From Brenneria goodwinii (GTDB lineage Bacteria > Pseudomonadota > Gammaproteobacteria > Enterobacterales > Enterobacteriaceae): 64,000 bases of DNA. The translations under genes and the position numbers were made by a program. Numbering within the stretch: the stretch's first letter is position 1; each line of letters opens with the position of its first letter. The notes under the pieces were generated by a model that did no database searches, was not told where the DNA came from, and saw only the letters and a list, made by a program, of their open reading frames with translations. The stretch lies in assembly GCF_002291445.1 (NCBI RefSeq), contig NZ_CP014137.1:4588001-4652000 (forward strand), written 5' to 3'. This document shows, one piece after another, positions 53,147 to 61,166 of the stretch.

Positions 53147-54496
53147 TTAAGCCTGTCTGGCTAACGCTTCCTTATGCTTTTTCTCACTGATCATGACGAT
53201 AATTAGCAGAATCACCGACAGGATGCTGCCGCCGATCATCACCATAAAGCCACCGTCCCAGCCGAAGAAGTCCACGGTGTAACCAACGATGGCGCTAGCG
53301 GCGACGGAACCGCCGAGATAACCGAACAGACCGGTGAACCCGGCCGCCGTGCCTGCGGCTTTCTTCGGCGCCAGCTCCAGCGCATGCAGGCCGATCAGCA
53401 TCACCGGTCCGTAGATCAGAAAGCCGATGGTGATCATGCACGCCATATCCACATGCGGATTGCCCACCGGGTTCAGCCAGTACACGACGGTGGCGATGGT
53501 GACCAGGGTCATAAAGAATACCCCGGTGGCGCCGCGGTTGCCTTTGAACACCTTGTCGGACATCCAGCCGCACAGCAGCGTGCCGGGGATGCCGGCATAT
53601 TCGTAGAGGAAATAGGCCCAGGAGGATTTGTCCAGCGCGAAATGTTTTACCTCTTTCAGATAGGTCGGAGACCAGTCAAGAATGCCGTAGCGCAGCAGGT
53701 AAACAAATACGTTGGCGATGGCGATGTACCACAGCAGCCGGTTGGGGAAAACGTACTGCATAAAGATTTGCTTCGCGGTCAGCTCCTCTTCGGCTTTCTC
53801 ATCATAATCAACCGGATAGTCGTTTTTATACTCTTCAATCGGGGGTAAGCCGCAGGACTGCGGCGTATCCCGCATTAGGGCAAAGGCGATCAGCGCGACC
53901 AGGATGGCGGCAAACGCCGGCATGTACAGAGCGGCTTTCCAGTCGTTAAACCAGGCCATCCCCAGCAGGAACAGTAGCGGTGGAATACCGCCGCCGACGT
54001 TATGCGCGCAGTTCCAGATGGAAACGATGCCGCCGCGTTCCTTTTTCGACCACCAGTGCACCATGGTGCGTCCGCACGGCGGCCAACCCATGCCCTGAAA
54101 CCAGCCGCACAGGAACAGCAGCACGAACATAATCGCAATGCTGGAGGTGGCCCAGGGCACGAACCCCATAAACAGCATGACCGCAGATGCCAGTATCAGG
54201 CCCGCGGGTAGGAACACGCGCGGATTGGAACGGTCGGAGACCGAACCCATGATAAATTTGGAAAAGCCGTAGGCGATCGAAATGCCGGATAGCGCGAAAC
54301 CGAGATCGCCGCGCGAGAATCCTTGTTCGATCAAGAATGGCATCGCTAGGGCGAAATTTTTGCGCACCAGATAGTAAGCGGCATAGCCAAAGAAGATGCC
54401 CATGAAAATTTGCCAACGCAGGCGACGATACAGTGGATCGACTTGATCCGTCGGGATGCGGGACTGGTGTGTGGCGGGTTTAAAAATACTCAGCAT
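53147..54496 (-). CDS. glpT: GlpT, glycerol-3-phosphate:phosphate antiporter
   Basis: This organophosphate:phosphate antiporter (MFS, 12 helices, 449 residues) imports glycerol-3-phosphate. It is very close to E. coli GlpT from MLSIFKPATHQSRIPTDQVDP onward, with the substrate-site arginines in GYAAYYLVRKNFALAMPF and the FLCGWFQGMGWPPCGRTMVHWW signature. It is divergent from glpABC, as in E. coli, across a region with GlpR and CRP sites. It also takes up fosfomycin in E. coli. Confidence 0.97.
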   Translation of the reverse strand: MLSIFKPATHQSRIPTDQVDPLYRRLRWQIFMGIFFGYAAYYLVRKNFALAMPFLIEQGFSRGDLGFALSGISIAYGFSKFIMGSVSDRSNPRVFLPAGLILASAVMLFMGFVPWATSSIAIMFVLLFLCGWFQGMGWPPCGRTMVHWWSKKERGGIVSIWNCAHNVGGGIPPLLFLLGMAWFNDWKAALYMPAFAAILVALIAFALMRDTPQSCGLPPIEEYKNDYPVDYDEKAEEELTAKQIFMQYVFPNRLLWYIAIANVFVYLLRYGILDWSPTYLKEVKHFALDKSSWAYFLYEYAGIPGTLLCGWMSDKVFKGNRGATGVFFMTLVTIATVVYWLNPVGNPHVDMACMITIGFLIYGPVMLIGLHALELAPKKAAGTAAGFTGLFGYLGGSVAASAIVGYTVDFFGWDGGFMVMIGGSILSVILLIIVMISEKKHKEALARQA

Positions 54497-54529
54497 TTTT
54501 GCCTCCGGTACGTCCGAAAACGATAATTT

Positions 54530-54549
54530 TTTGTTCTATAACGAACATG
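54530..54549. promoter_or_regulatory. GlpR operator near glpT
   Basis: TTTGTTCTAT-AACGAACATG resembles the GlpR consensus WATGTTCGWT-AWCGAACATW, with mismatches at three of 20 positions. It lies 34 bases upstream of the glpT start codon on the minus strand. Confidence 0.6.
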
Positions 54550-54590
54550 AAATTAGCCAATAACGCACTTTTTATCTGTGAGTTACTGCT

Positions 54591-54624
54591 CAAATGTTAC
54601 ATTTTTATGAAAATGTAACATTTG
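54591..54624. repeat. 15-bp perfect palindrome in the glpT-glpA intergenic region
   Basis: CAAATGTTACATTTT at 54591-54605 is exactly mirrored by AAAATGTAACATTTG at 54610-54624 across a 4-base loop TATG. Being AT-rich, with TTTTTT only four bases later on the plus strand, it could be an operator for an unknown regulator or a weak hairpin. It does not match the GlpR or CRP consensus. Confidence 0.65.
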
Positions 54625-54681
54625 AGTGTTTTTTATGCGCGGGGTAAGTAACGGAGTTGATGCCGTTGTACCAGTGAATCG

Positions 54682-54697
54682 AGTGATGACCATCACA
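54682..54697. promoter_or_regulatory. CRP-binding site between glpT and glpA
   Basis: AGTGA-TGACCA-TCACA matches the CRP consensus TGTGA-N6-TCACA at nine of ten conserved positions. It is placed to serve the divergent glpT and glpA promoters. Confidence 0.75.
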
Positions 54698-54720
54698 CTT
54701 ATTGCTTTTAATCGCCATTT

Positions 54721-54761
54721 TATTTTCGTTTTATGTTCGATTTTGTTCCTTATCAAACATT
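54721..54761. promoter_or_regulatory. Cluster of GlpR half-sites upstream of glpA
   Basis: TATTTTCGTT (54721-54730), TATGTTCGAT (54732-54741, a perfect WATGTTCGWT half-site), and TTTGTTCCTT-ATCAAACATT (54742-54761) resemble GlpR half-operators in tandem. GlpR binds such arrays as a tetramer. The cluster is 57-97 bases before the glpA start. Confidence 0.55.
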
Positions 54762-54817
54762 GTCCTTGTATTTTGTGTACCAATAGCAATATGTAACGAA
54801 GCGCGTGAAGCGAGGAC

Positions 54818-56509
54818 ATGATGCAAAAGACGGGGGCATACCGGGAAACCGATGTCATTGTGATTGGCGGGGGCGCGACAGGGGCCGGAACGGTGCGGGA
54901 TTGCGCCCTACGGGGGCTGCGCTGTCTGTTGCTCGAACGCTATGATATCGCGACCGGGGCTACCGGACGTAATCATGGCCTGCTGCACAGCGGATCGCGT
55001 TATGCGGTGACCGATGGCGAATCCGCGCGCGAATGTATTGAGGAAAACCAGATTCTGCGGCGTATCGCCCGTCACTGCGTCGAACCTACCGATGGTCTGT
55101 TTATTACCCTGCCGGAAGACGATCTCGCCTACCAGACCCGGTTTATTGCGGCCTGCCAGCAGGCGGGGATCAATGCCCAGGCGATTGATCCGCAAGAAGC
55201 CCTGCGGCTTGAACCGGCCGCTAATCCAACGCTTATCGGCGCGGTTCGGGTGCCTGACGGTACGGTCGATCCTTTTCGTCTGACCGCCGCCAATATGATC
55301 GATGCCGAAGAGCATGGCGCCGAAGTGCTGACCTACCATGAAACCATCGGTCTGATCCGTCAGGGCGATCGTATTACCGGCGTGCGCGTTTTCGACCATA
55401 AAAACGGCGTCGAAAGCGAAATCTATGCGCAGGTGGTGGTTAATGCCGCCGGGATCTGGGGGCAGCATATCGCCGAATATGCCGATCTGCGCGTGCGGAT
55501 GTTTCCGGCGAAAGGCGCGCTACTGATTTTGGGGCACCGCATCAATAACATGGTGATTAACCGCTGCCGCAAACCGGCGGATGCCGACATTCTGGTGCCG
55601 GGCGATACCATCTCGTTGATTGGCACCACCTCAACCCATATCGATTACGACCAGATCGATAATATGGTGGTCACGCCCGCCGAAGTGGAAACGCTGATGC
55701 GGGAAGGCGCCAAACTGGCGCCGCAGCTTGCGACCACACGCATTCTTCGCGCCTATGCCGGCGTCCGGCCGCTGGTGGCCAGCGACAGCGACCCCAGCGG
55801 GCGCAGCGTCAGCCGCGGTATCGTGTTGCTTGACCACGCCAGCCGCGACGGTCTGGAGGGATTTATCACCATCACCGGCGGTAAATTGATGACGTACCGG
55901 CTGATGGCCGAATGGACAACGGATAAAATTTGCGAAAAGTTGGGGCATCACGTCGCGTGCTCCACAGCCGAGCGGCCATTGCCCGGCTCGGAGCCAGGTA
56001 ACGCGCGCTCGGCGTCCAATCCGTCCGCTCTCGCCGGGAACTCGGCTAAACCACAACCCTCGTCCTCTTCTTCTTTATCCGCGCCGCTGCGCGGATCGGC
56101 CATTTATCGTCACGGCGAACGCGCCGGGCGCTTGCTGTCCGGCGAGCGCCTGAGCGGCAGCCTGGTCTGTGAATGCGAGGCGGTCACCGCGGGCGAAGTG
56201 CGTTACGCGGTGGAATCGCTGCAGGTTAATAACCTGATTGATTTACGCCGGCGTACCCGCGTTGGGATGGGAACCTGTCAGGGCGAGCTATGCGCCTGCC
56301 GGGCCTCGGGGTTGCTGTGCCGCTTTGGGCAGTCGACGCCGCGGCAGTCCATTACCCAGTTGAGCCAGTTTCTGAACGAACGCTGGAAAGGTATTCGTCC
56401 TGTCGCCTGGGGGAATACCCTGCGCGAAAGCGAGTTTACCAGTTGGGTCTATCAGGGGTTGTGTGGTTTGACCGCCAGCGACAGTGAGGAGGAAAACCAT
56501 GCGCTATGA
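54818..56509 (+). CDS. glpA: GlpA, anaerobic glycerol-3-phosphate dehydrogenase subunit A
   Basis: GlpA is the FAD-binding catalytic subunit that oxidises glycerol-3-phosphate in anaerobic growth. The N-terminal VIVIGGGATGAGTVRDCALRGLRCLLLERYDIATGATGRNHGLLHSG block is typical, and the C-terminal region has the cysteine motif CECEAVTAGE and GTCQGELCACRASG. It has 563 residues versus 542 in E. coli. The extra length is a Ser/Pro/Ala-rich insert at about residues 390-425 (NARSASNPSALAGNSAKPQ, then SSSSSLS) between the FAD domain and the [2Fe-2S]-type domain. The ATG at 54818 may be bypassed for 54821. Confidence 0.95.
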   Translation: MMQKTGAYRETDVIVIGGGATGAGTVRDCALRGLRCLLLERYDIATGATGRNHGLLHSGSRYAVTDGESARECIEENQILRRIARHCVEPTDGLFITLPEDDLAYQTRFIAACQQAGINAQAIDPQEALRLEPAANPTLIGAVRVPDGTVDPFRLTAANMIDAEEHGAEVLTYHETIGLIRQGDRITGVRVFDHKNGVESEIYAQVVVNAAGIWGQHIAEYADLRVRMFPAKGALLILGHRINNMVINRCRKPADADILVPGDTISLIGTTSTHIDYDQIDNMVVTPAEVETLMREGAKLAPQLATTRILRAYAGVRPLVASDSDPSGRSVSRGIVLLDHASRDGLEGFITITGGKLMTYRLMAEWTTDKICEKLGHHVACSTAERPLPGSEPGNARSASNPSALAGNSAKPQPSSSSSLSAPLRGSAIYRHGERAGRLLSGERLSGSLVCECEAVTAGEVRYAVESLQVNNLIDLRRRTRVGMGTCQGELCACRASGLLCRFGQSTPRQSITQLSQFLNERWKGIRPVAWGNTLRESEFTSWVYQGLCGLTASDSEEENHAL

Positions 56510-57761
56510 CGTAGTCATTATCGGCGGCGGATTGGCAGGATTAACCTGCGCTATCCGGCTATCCGAACAGGGGAAACGTTGCGCCATCGTCAGTTCCGGG
56601 CAAAGCGCTTTGCATTTCTCCTCGGGAGCATTGGATTTGCTGGCCGCGTTGCCGGATGGTCAGCCGGTCAATCAGCCGCTAAACGCGCTGGATGAGCTCG
56701 CCCGTCAGGCGCCCCATCATCCCTATTCGCGGATGGGGGCTGAACGCGCCGCCGCGCTGTTGCCGGAGGTCCAGGCGTTGCTGGTTCGCTGTTCGATAAT
56801 GATGCTGGGCGATTATCGGCAAAACCATCTGCGGATGACGCCGCTGGGTAAGTTTCGTCCTTGCTGGCTTAGCCCGTCGGATAGCGTGACTCAGGGATTA
56901 CCCGATACCCAACGCTGGGAGAATCCGCTGGTCGCCGGTATTGAAGGCTTTCTTGATTTTCAATCCCGTATTGTGGCCGGAATGCTTCAGGCTCAGGGAA
57001 TCGCCGCCCGCAGCGATGATTTAAAGCTGCCGGTGCTGGATCGGCTGCGCGGCAATCCCAGCGAGTTCCGGGCGGTGAATATTTCCCGGGTGCTCGATCG
57101 GCCGGAAAACCGGGCGGCGCTGGCCGAAGAGCTGACGGTATTGGCCAGCGGCAACGATGCGGTGATCATGCCCGCCTGTTTGGGCGTGGATGAGCCTTCC
57201 GCATTGGCTGAACTGAGCGAACTGGCGGGTAAACCGGTACAACTGCTGCCAACGTTACCGCCTTCCGTTCCGGGGCTGCGTTTACATCAGGCATTATTAC
57301 GCCGCTTTCGCCAATTGGGGGGGATTGTCATGCCGGGGGATCGGGTGGAACGCGCGATGCTGGAAGCGCGGGAGACCGCCCTCTATACCCGTAATCATCA
57401 TGATATTCCGCTGCGGGCCGGACACGTGGTGCTGGCCAGCGGCAGTTTCTTTAGTAATGGTCTGTCGGCGCAGTTCGACAGAGTCATTGAACCCGTCTTC
57501 GGACTGGACGTTCGCTTTGAAGCGCACCGGGAGGCATGGAGTCGGCAGGATGTGTTCGCCGCGCAACCTTATATGCAATTCGGGGTGATAACCGATGAAA
57601 ATCTGCATCCCGCCATCGATGGCAAAACGGTGGATAACCTGTATGCCATCGGCGCGGTACTGGAAGGGTTCGATCCCATTACACAAGGGTGTGGCGCCGG
57701 AGTATCCATGCTTAGCGCACTGTATGCCGCCGATCTGATACTGAAGGAGAGCAACAAATGA
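56499..57761 (+). CDS. glpB: GlpB, anaerobic glycerol-3-phosphate dehydrogenase subunit B
   Basis: GlpB is the second subunit of the anaerobic enzyme, with an FMN/FAD-type N-terminus (MRYDVVIIGGGLAGLTCAIRLSEQGKR). The ATG at 56499 follows GAGGAGG and overlaps the glpA end by 11 bases, giving 420 residues versus 419 in E. coli. Conserved C-terminal parts are LPTLPPSVPGLRLHQALL and the VLASGSFFSNG and GFDPITQGCGAGV segments. Its ATGA overlap with glpC keeps glpABC in one operon. Confidence 0.96.
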   Translation: MRYDVVIIGGGLAGLTCAIRLSEQGKRCAIVSSGQSALHFSSGALDLLAALPDGQPVNQPLNALDELARQAPHHPYSRMGAERAAALLPEVQALLVRCSIMMLGDYRQNHLRMTPLGKFRPCWLSPSDSVTQGLPDTQRWENPLVAGIEGFLDFQSRIVAGMLQAQGIAARSDDLKLPVLDRLRGNPSEFRAVNISRVLDRPENRAALAEELTVLASGNDAVIMPACLGVDEPSALAELSELAGKPVQLLPTLPPSVPGLRLHQALLRRFRQLGGIVMPGDRVERAMLEARETALYTRNHHDIPLRAGHVVLASGSFFSNGLSAQFDRVIEPVFGLDVRFEAHREAWSRQDVFAAQPYMQFGVITDENLHPAIDGKTVDNLYAIGAVLEGFDPITQGCGAGVSMLSALYAADLILKESNK

Positions 57762-58987
57762 GCTTGCTTACCGATAACAGTTTCGAAAATTGTATCAAAT
57801 GTACGGTGTGCACCACTTATTGCCCGGTATCCCGGGTTAATCCGCTCTATCCGGGGCCGAAACAAGCCGGGCCGGACGGCGAGCGTCTGCGGCGTAAAGA
57901 TCCCGCGTTATATGATGAAGCGCTCAAGTACTGCACCAACTGTAAACGTTGCGAAGTGGCCTGCCCGTCGGACGTCAAAATCGGCGATATCATCCAACGC
58001 GCGAAAGCCAGCTACAGCACTCACAAGCCCTCGCTGCGCGATGCCATTCTGAGTCATACCGATCTGATGGGATCCGTTTCCACGCCGTTTGCTCCGCTGG
58101 TGAATGCGGCTACCGGTTTGAAACCGGTGCGCCAGCTATTGGATAAAGCCTTAAACATCGACCATCGGCGTCAATTGCCGAAATATTCTTTCGGCACGTT
58201 TCGCCGCTGGTATCGCCAGCAGGCGGAGACGCAGCAACGTTATGCCGAGCAGATCGCCTACTTCCATGGTTGCTATGTTAACTACAACCATCCTCAACTG
58301 GGGAAAGACCTGATCCGGGTATTTAACGCGCTGAACGTGGGCGTTCAGCTGTTAACCAGGGAGAAGTGCTGTGGCGTGCCGTTGATTGCCAATGGCTTTC
58401 ACGATCAGGCAAGGAAGCAAGCACGGATAAATATTACATCGCTGGATGAAGCGATCAACAGCAAGGCCATACCGGTAGTGGCGACATCGTCCAGCTGCGC
58501 TTTCACGTTGCGCGATGAATATCCGCACTTGCTGGGGATTGATACGCGCCATGTCCGCGATGGCATTGAACTGGCGACCCGCCAGCTATACCGCCTGCTG
58601 GAAGAAGAGGGGCGTGAGTTGCCATTGCGCTCGCTGCCGCTGCGGGTGGCATATCATACGCCTTGTCACCTGGAAAAAATGGGGTGGACCGCTTACACGC
58701 TGGCGCTGTTGCAGCGCATTCCCGGTATTGAACTCATTGTGCTGGATTCCCAATGTTGCGGGATCGCCGGCACCTATGGCTTCAAAAAAGAAAATTACGC
58801 GACCTCCCAGGGCATTGGCGCACCGTTGTTTCGCCAGATTGAGGAGAGCGGCGCGGATGTGGTGATCACCGATTGTGAAACCTGCAAGTGGCAAATTGAA
58901 ATGTCCACCAGCAAGCCGTGTGAACACCCGATCACGCTACTGGCCAGGGCATTGGTTCAACGCGAGCACACGAACAGCGATGGTTAA
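57758..58987 (+). CDS. glpC: GlpC, anaerobic glycerol-3-phosphate dehydrogenase subunit C
   Basis: GlpC is the iron-sulfur membrane-anchor subunit that passes electrons to the quinone pool. Two ferredoxin-like clusters are clear: C12-x2-C15-x2-C18-x3-C22 P and C59-x2-C62-x2-C65-x3-C69 P. Two CCG domains follow, with REKCCGVPLIANG and DSQCCGIAGTYGFKKENY. The protein has 409 residues, slightly longer than E. coli GlpC (396), the extra being at the C-terminus. Confidence 0.96.
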   Translation: MSLLTDNSFENCIKCTVCTTYCPVSRVNPLYPGPKQAGPDGERLRRKDPALYDEALKYCTNCKRCEVACPSDVKIGDIIQRAKASYSTHKPSLRDAILSHTDLMGSVSTPFAPLVNAATGLKPVRQLLDKALNIDHRRQLPKYSFGTFRRWYRQQAETQQRYAEQIAYFHGCYVNYNHPQLGKDLIRVFNALNVGVQLLTREKCCGVPLIANGFHDQARKQARINITSLDEAINSKAIPVVATSSSCAFTLRDEYPHLLGIDTRHVRDGIELATRQLYRLLEEEGRELPLRSLPLRVAYHTPCHLEKMGWTAYTLALLQRIPGIELIVLDSQCCGIAGTYGFKKENYATSQGIGAPLFRQIEESGADVVITDCETCKWQIEMSTSKPCEHPITLLARALVQREHTNSDG

Positions 58988-59043
58988 CGCCGCCTGCGAC
59001 GGCCCGAAGGGAGAAGGGCAGGGAAGCCATCATAAAAAAACGC

Positions 59044-59073
59044 TTTACAAACGAGAATGATAATGATTATTAT
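59044..59073 (+). promoter_or_regulatory. ryhB promoter with Fur box
   Basis: TTTACA (59044-59049) and TATTAT (59068-59073) are 18 bases apart. The Fur 7-1-7 motif TGATAAT-G-ATTATTA (59058-59072, one mismatch) covers the spacer and -10, so Fe-Fur would block transcription. This is the classic iron-repressed arrangement of ryhB. Confidence 0.8.
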
Positions 59074-59079
59074 TGCATT

Positions 59080-59184
59080 GCTTTCCGGGAGGACCGGCAC
59101 TATCGGTTTTATCGTGAAGGCACGACATTGCTCACATTGCTTCCAGTATTTATTTTAGCCAGCTCGGGTGCTGGCTTTTTTTTT
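59080..59184 (+). ncRNA. ryhB: RyhB small RNA
   Basis: RyhB is made when iron is scarce and, with Hfq and RNase E, represses mRNAs of non-essential iron proteins and supports siderophore synthesis. The core GCACGACATTGCTCACATTG followed by CTTCCAGTATT (59121-59150) is identical or nearly so to E. coli RyhB. A terminator (AGCCAGC/GCTGGCT stem at 59157-59176) ends in nine T residues. The start is estimated from the promoter; length about 105 versus 90 bases in E. coli. Confidence 0.92.
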
Positions 59185-59340
59185 ATGACGAGTTACCCCT
59201 GTCCGACGCAATCTGCGTTAAAAAACGCGCCCGGCGATTTTTATACCGCGTACCGTTGCCAAAACGCAGAGCCTGCATATGCCCTACGTGCATTTTTTGT
59301 TAGACTTCCGCTCAATATTTTCTGGCGTTCTCCGTGGATG

Positions 59341-60336
59341 ATGAAGAAAAAAAGACCGGTTCTCCAAGATGTTGCCGATCGGGTTGGCATTACCAAAATG
59401 ACGGTGAGCCGTTATTTGCGTAATCCGACTCAGGTTTCGGCTGCATTGCAGGAAAAGATAGCCATCGCGCTTGATGAATTAGGCTACATCCCCAATCAGG
59501 CTCCCAACATGCTTGCCAGCGCCACCAGCCGGGCGATCGGCGTTTTGCTGCCATCGTTAACCAACCAGGTATTTGCGGAAGTGCTGCGCGGGATTGAACG
59601 GGTTACCGATGCTCAGGGTTATCAAACCATGCTGGCCCACTATGGGTATCATCCCGAGAAAGAGGAGCAACGGCTGACGTCGCTGCTGGCCTATAACATT
59701 GACGGTCTGATTCTGGCCGATCGTTTGCATACGGATCGCACCCGGCAGATGATTGATGTCGCGGGCATTCCGGTGGTGGAACTGATGGACTCGGTTTCTC
59801 CCTGTCTGGATATGGCGGTCGGGTTCGATAACGTTGAGGCGGCGCGGCAGATGACCCGGCATATGATTGCGCTGGGGTATCGTCATGTTGTGTATCTGGG
59901 CGCGCGCCAGGACGAACGCACCATCATGAAATGCCGCGGTTATGAACAGGCCATGCGGGATCACGGGTTGGAGAGCCATAGCGTGATGAGCAATCACGCC
60001 TCTTCCTATTCACTGGGGGGAGAATTATTGCGCCAGGCGCAGGCGGAGTACCCGTGTGTCGACAGCATTTTCTGCACCAATGACGATCTGGCCGTCGGCG
60101 CTATGTTCGAGTGTCAGCGTCAGGAGCTGCGCGTGCCGCAGGATATGGGCGTCGTCGGCTTTCATGGTCACGACATCGGTCAGGCGATGGTGCCGAAACT
60201 GGCCAGCGTACTTACCCCCCGCGAACGCATGGGACAGATTGGCGCGGAACGCCTGCTGCAGCGATTACGAGGCGAACGCGTCGCGCCAGCGATGGTCGAT
60301 GTGGGCTTCACCCTGCTGGACGGCGGCAGCATCTAG
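59341..60336 (+). CDS. gntR: GntR, LacI-family gluconate repressor
   Basis: GntR represses gluconate uptake and kinase genes until gluconate binds. The ATG at 59341 gives MKKKRPVLQDVADRVGITKMTVSRYLRNP and 331 residues, exactly as in E. coli; the frame is open back into ryhB but that part has no support. The N-terminal helix-turn-helix spans about residues 7-27, followed by a periplasmic-binding-protein-like effector domain (AVGFDNVEAARQMT, FHGHDIGQAMVPKLASVLTPRERMG). It is convergent with gntK. Confidence 0.95.
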   Translation: MKKKRPVLQDVADRVGITKMTVSRYLRNPTQVSAALQEKIAIALDELGYIPNQAPNMLASATSRAIGVLLPSLTNQVFAEVLRGIERVTDAQGYQTMLAHYGYHPEKEEQRLTSLLAYNIDGLILADRLHTDRTRQMIDVAGIPVVELMDSVSPCLDMAVGFDNVEAARQMTRHMIALGYRHVVYLGARQDERTIMKCRGYEQAMRDHGLESHSVMSNHASSYSLGGELLRQAQAEYPCVDSIFCTNDDLAVGAMFECQRQELRVPQDMGVVGFHGHDIGQAMVPKLASVLTPRERMGQIGAERLLQRLRGERVAPAMVDVGFTLLDGGSI

Positions 60337-60369
60337 CTGAACCGCCAGGCCTCGGCTGCGGCGGTAACT

Positions 60370-60909
60370 TCATGCGGATGTGCCGCCATGCCGCTCTGGC
60401 CGGTGGCTGCGCAACGCCGCAACGCAGCGGTTAACCACGTCCTCCATGCTGCCGTCGATGTCGATCGTCAGCACATCAGGCTCATGGCTGTCCGGTTCTT
60501 CCAGCGCATCAAACTGGCTTTTTAACAGCTCGGTCGGCATAAAATGTCCCGCCCGGGCTTTATGCCGCGCCAGAATGAGATCAAAGCTACCTTTCAGGTA
60601 GAGAAAGGTCATCCCTTCATTGTCGCGGCGTAAATCGTCGCGATAGCGTTTCTTTAGTGCCGAACAGACGATGATGCCGGTTTCATTTTTGTGGTACAGG
60701 CTGTAGGCGGCATCGTTCAGACGCTCCAGCCAGGGGGCGCGGTCTTCATCGTTCAGCGGCGTGCCGCTAGCCATTTTCCGGATATTGGCGCGGGGATGCA
60801 GATCGTCGCCGTCAATGAATTTTGCCTCAATCGTCCGGGCAAGCTCGGCGCCGACCGATGATTTTCCACTACCTGACACGCCCATAAGAATAATGCTCTG
60901 ACCCGGCAT
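60370..60909 (-). CDS. gntK: GntK, gluconokinase
   Basis: GntK phosphorylates gluconate to 6-phosphogluconate for the Entner-Doudoroff and pentose-phosphate routes. The 179-residue kinase has a P-loop GVSGSGKSSV at residues 10-19, the FIDGDDLHPRANIRKMASG substrate region, and SALKKRYRD. It is transcribed divergently from gntT and converges on gntR, unlike the co-directional gntRKU operon of E. coli. A paired GntR operator lies 60 bases upstream of its start. Confidence 0.93.
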   Translation of the reverse strand: MPGQSIILMGVSGSGKSSVGAELARTIEAKFIDGDDLHPRANIRKMASGTPLNDEDRAPWLERLNDAAYSLYHKNETGIIVCSALKKRYRDDLRRDNEGMTFLYLKGSFDLILARHKARAGHFMPTELLKSQFDALEEPDSHEPDVLTIDIDGSMEDVVNRCVAALRSHRPERHGGTSA

Positions 60910-60968
60910 AAGTTGATCCCCATCCCAAAATGTAAATTAAGTGCTGCCTACTGGTTTCCTATCCTAGC

Positions 60969-60998
60969 ATGTTACCGGTATCATGATACCGGTAACAT
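60969..60998. promoter_or_regulatory. Paired GntR operators between gntK and gntT
   Basis: Two 16-base operators overlap by two bases: ATGTTACCGGTATCAT (60969-60984) and ATGATACCGGTAACAT (60983-60998), so the whole 30 bases are one perfect palindrome. Each matches the GntR operator form ATGTTACC-GGTAACAT closely. The position suits joint repression of both divergent genes. Confidence 0.85.
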
Positions 60999-61005
60999 CA
61001 AGAGA

Positions 61006-61021
61006 TGTGACAAAAATCACA
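61006..61021. promoter_or_regulatory. CRP-binding site of gntT
   Basis: TGTGA-CAAAAA-TCACA is a perfect CRP consensus. It lies eight bases after the GntR operators and about 146 bases before the gntT start, consistent with glucose repression of gluconate uptake. Confidence 0.85.
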
Positions 61022-61166
61022 AAGGATTTCATGCAATAACCAACGTTCTTGTCTTTGTCGTTGCCAGCCTGAATGACTGGGATGGCATAAAGAAAGAATA
61101 AAAATCCCTACACTCCAGCCTGAATCGGCACGGGGTTGAATAATTAGACGATTGGAGAAACAGATT

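Noticed and set aside
54583..54858. A 91-codon minus-strand frame across the glpT-glpA region
   Set aside because: It covers the regulatory sites and palindrome, has no ribosome site and resembles no protein.
59128..59340. N-terminal extension of gntR back into ryhB
   Set aside because: The extension has no homology and overlaps the RyhB terminator; the ATG at 59341 gives the exact family N-terminus.
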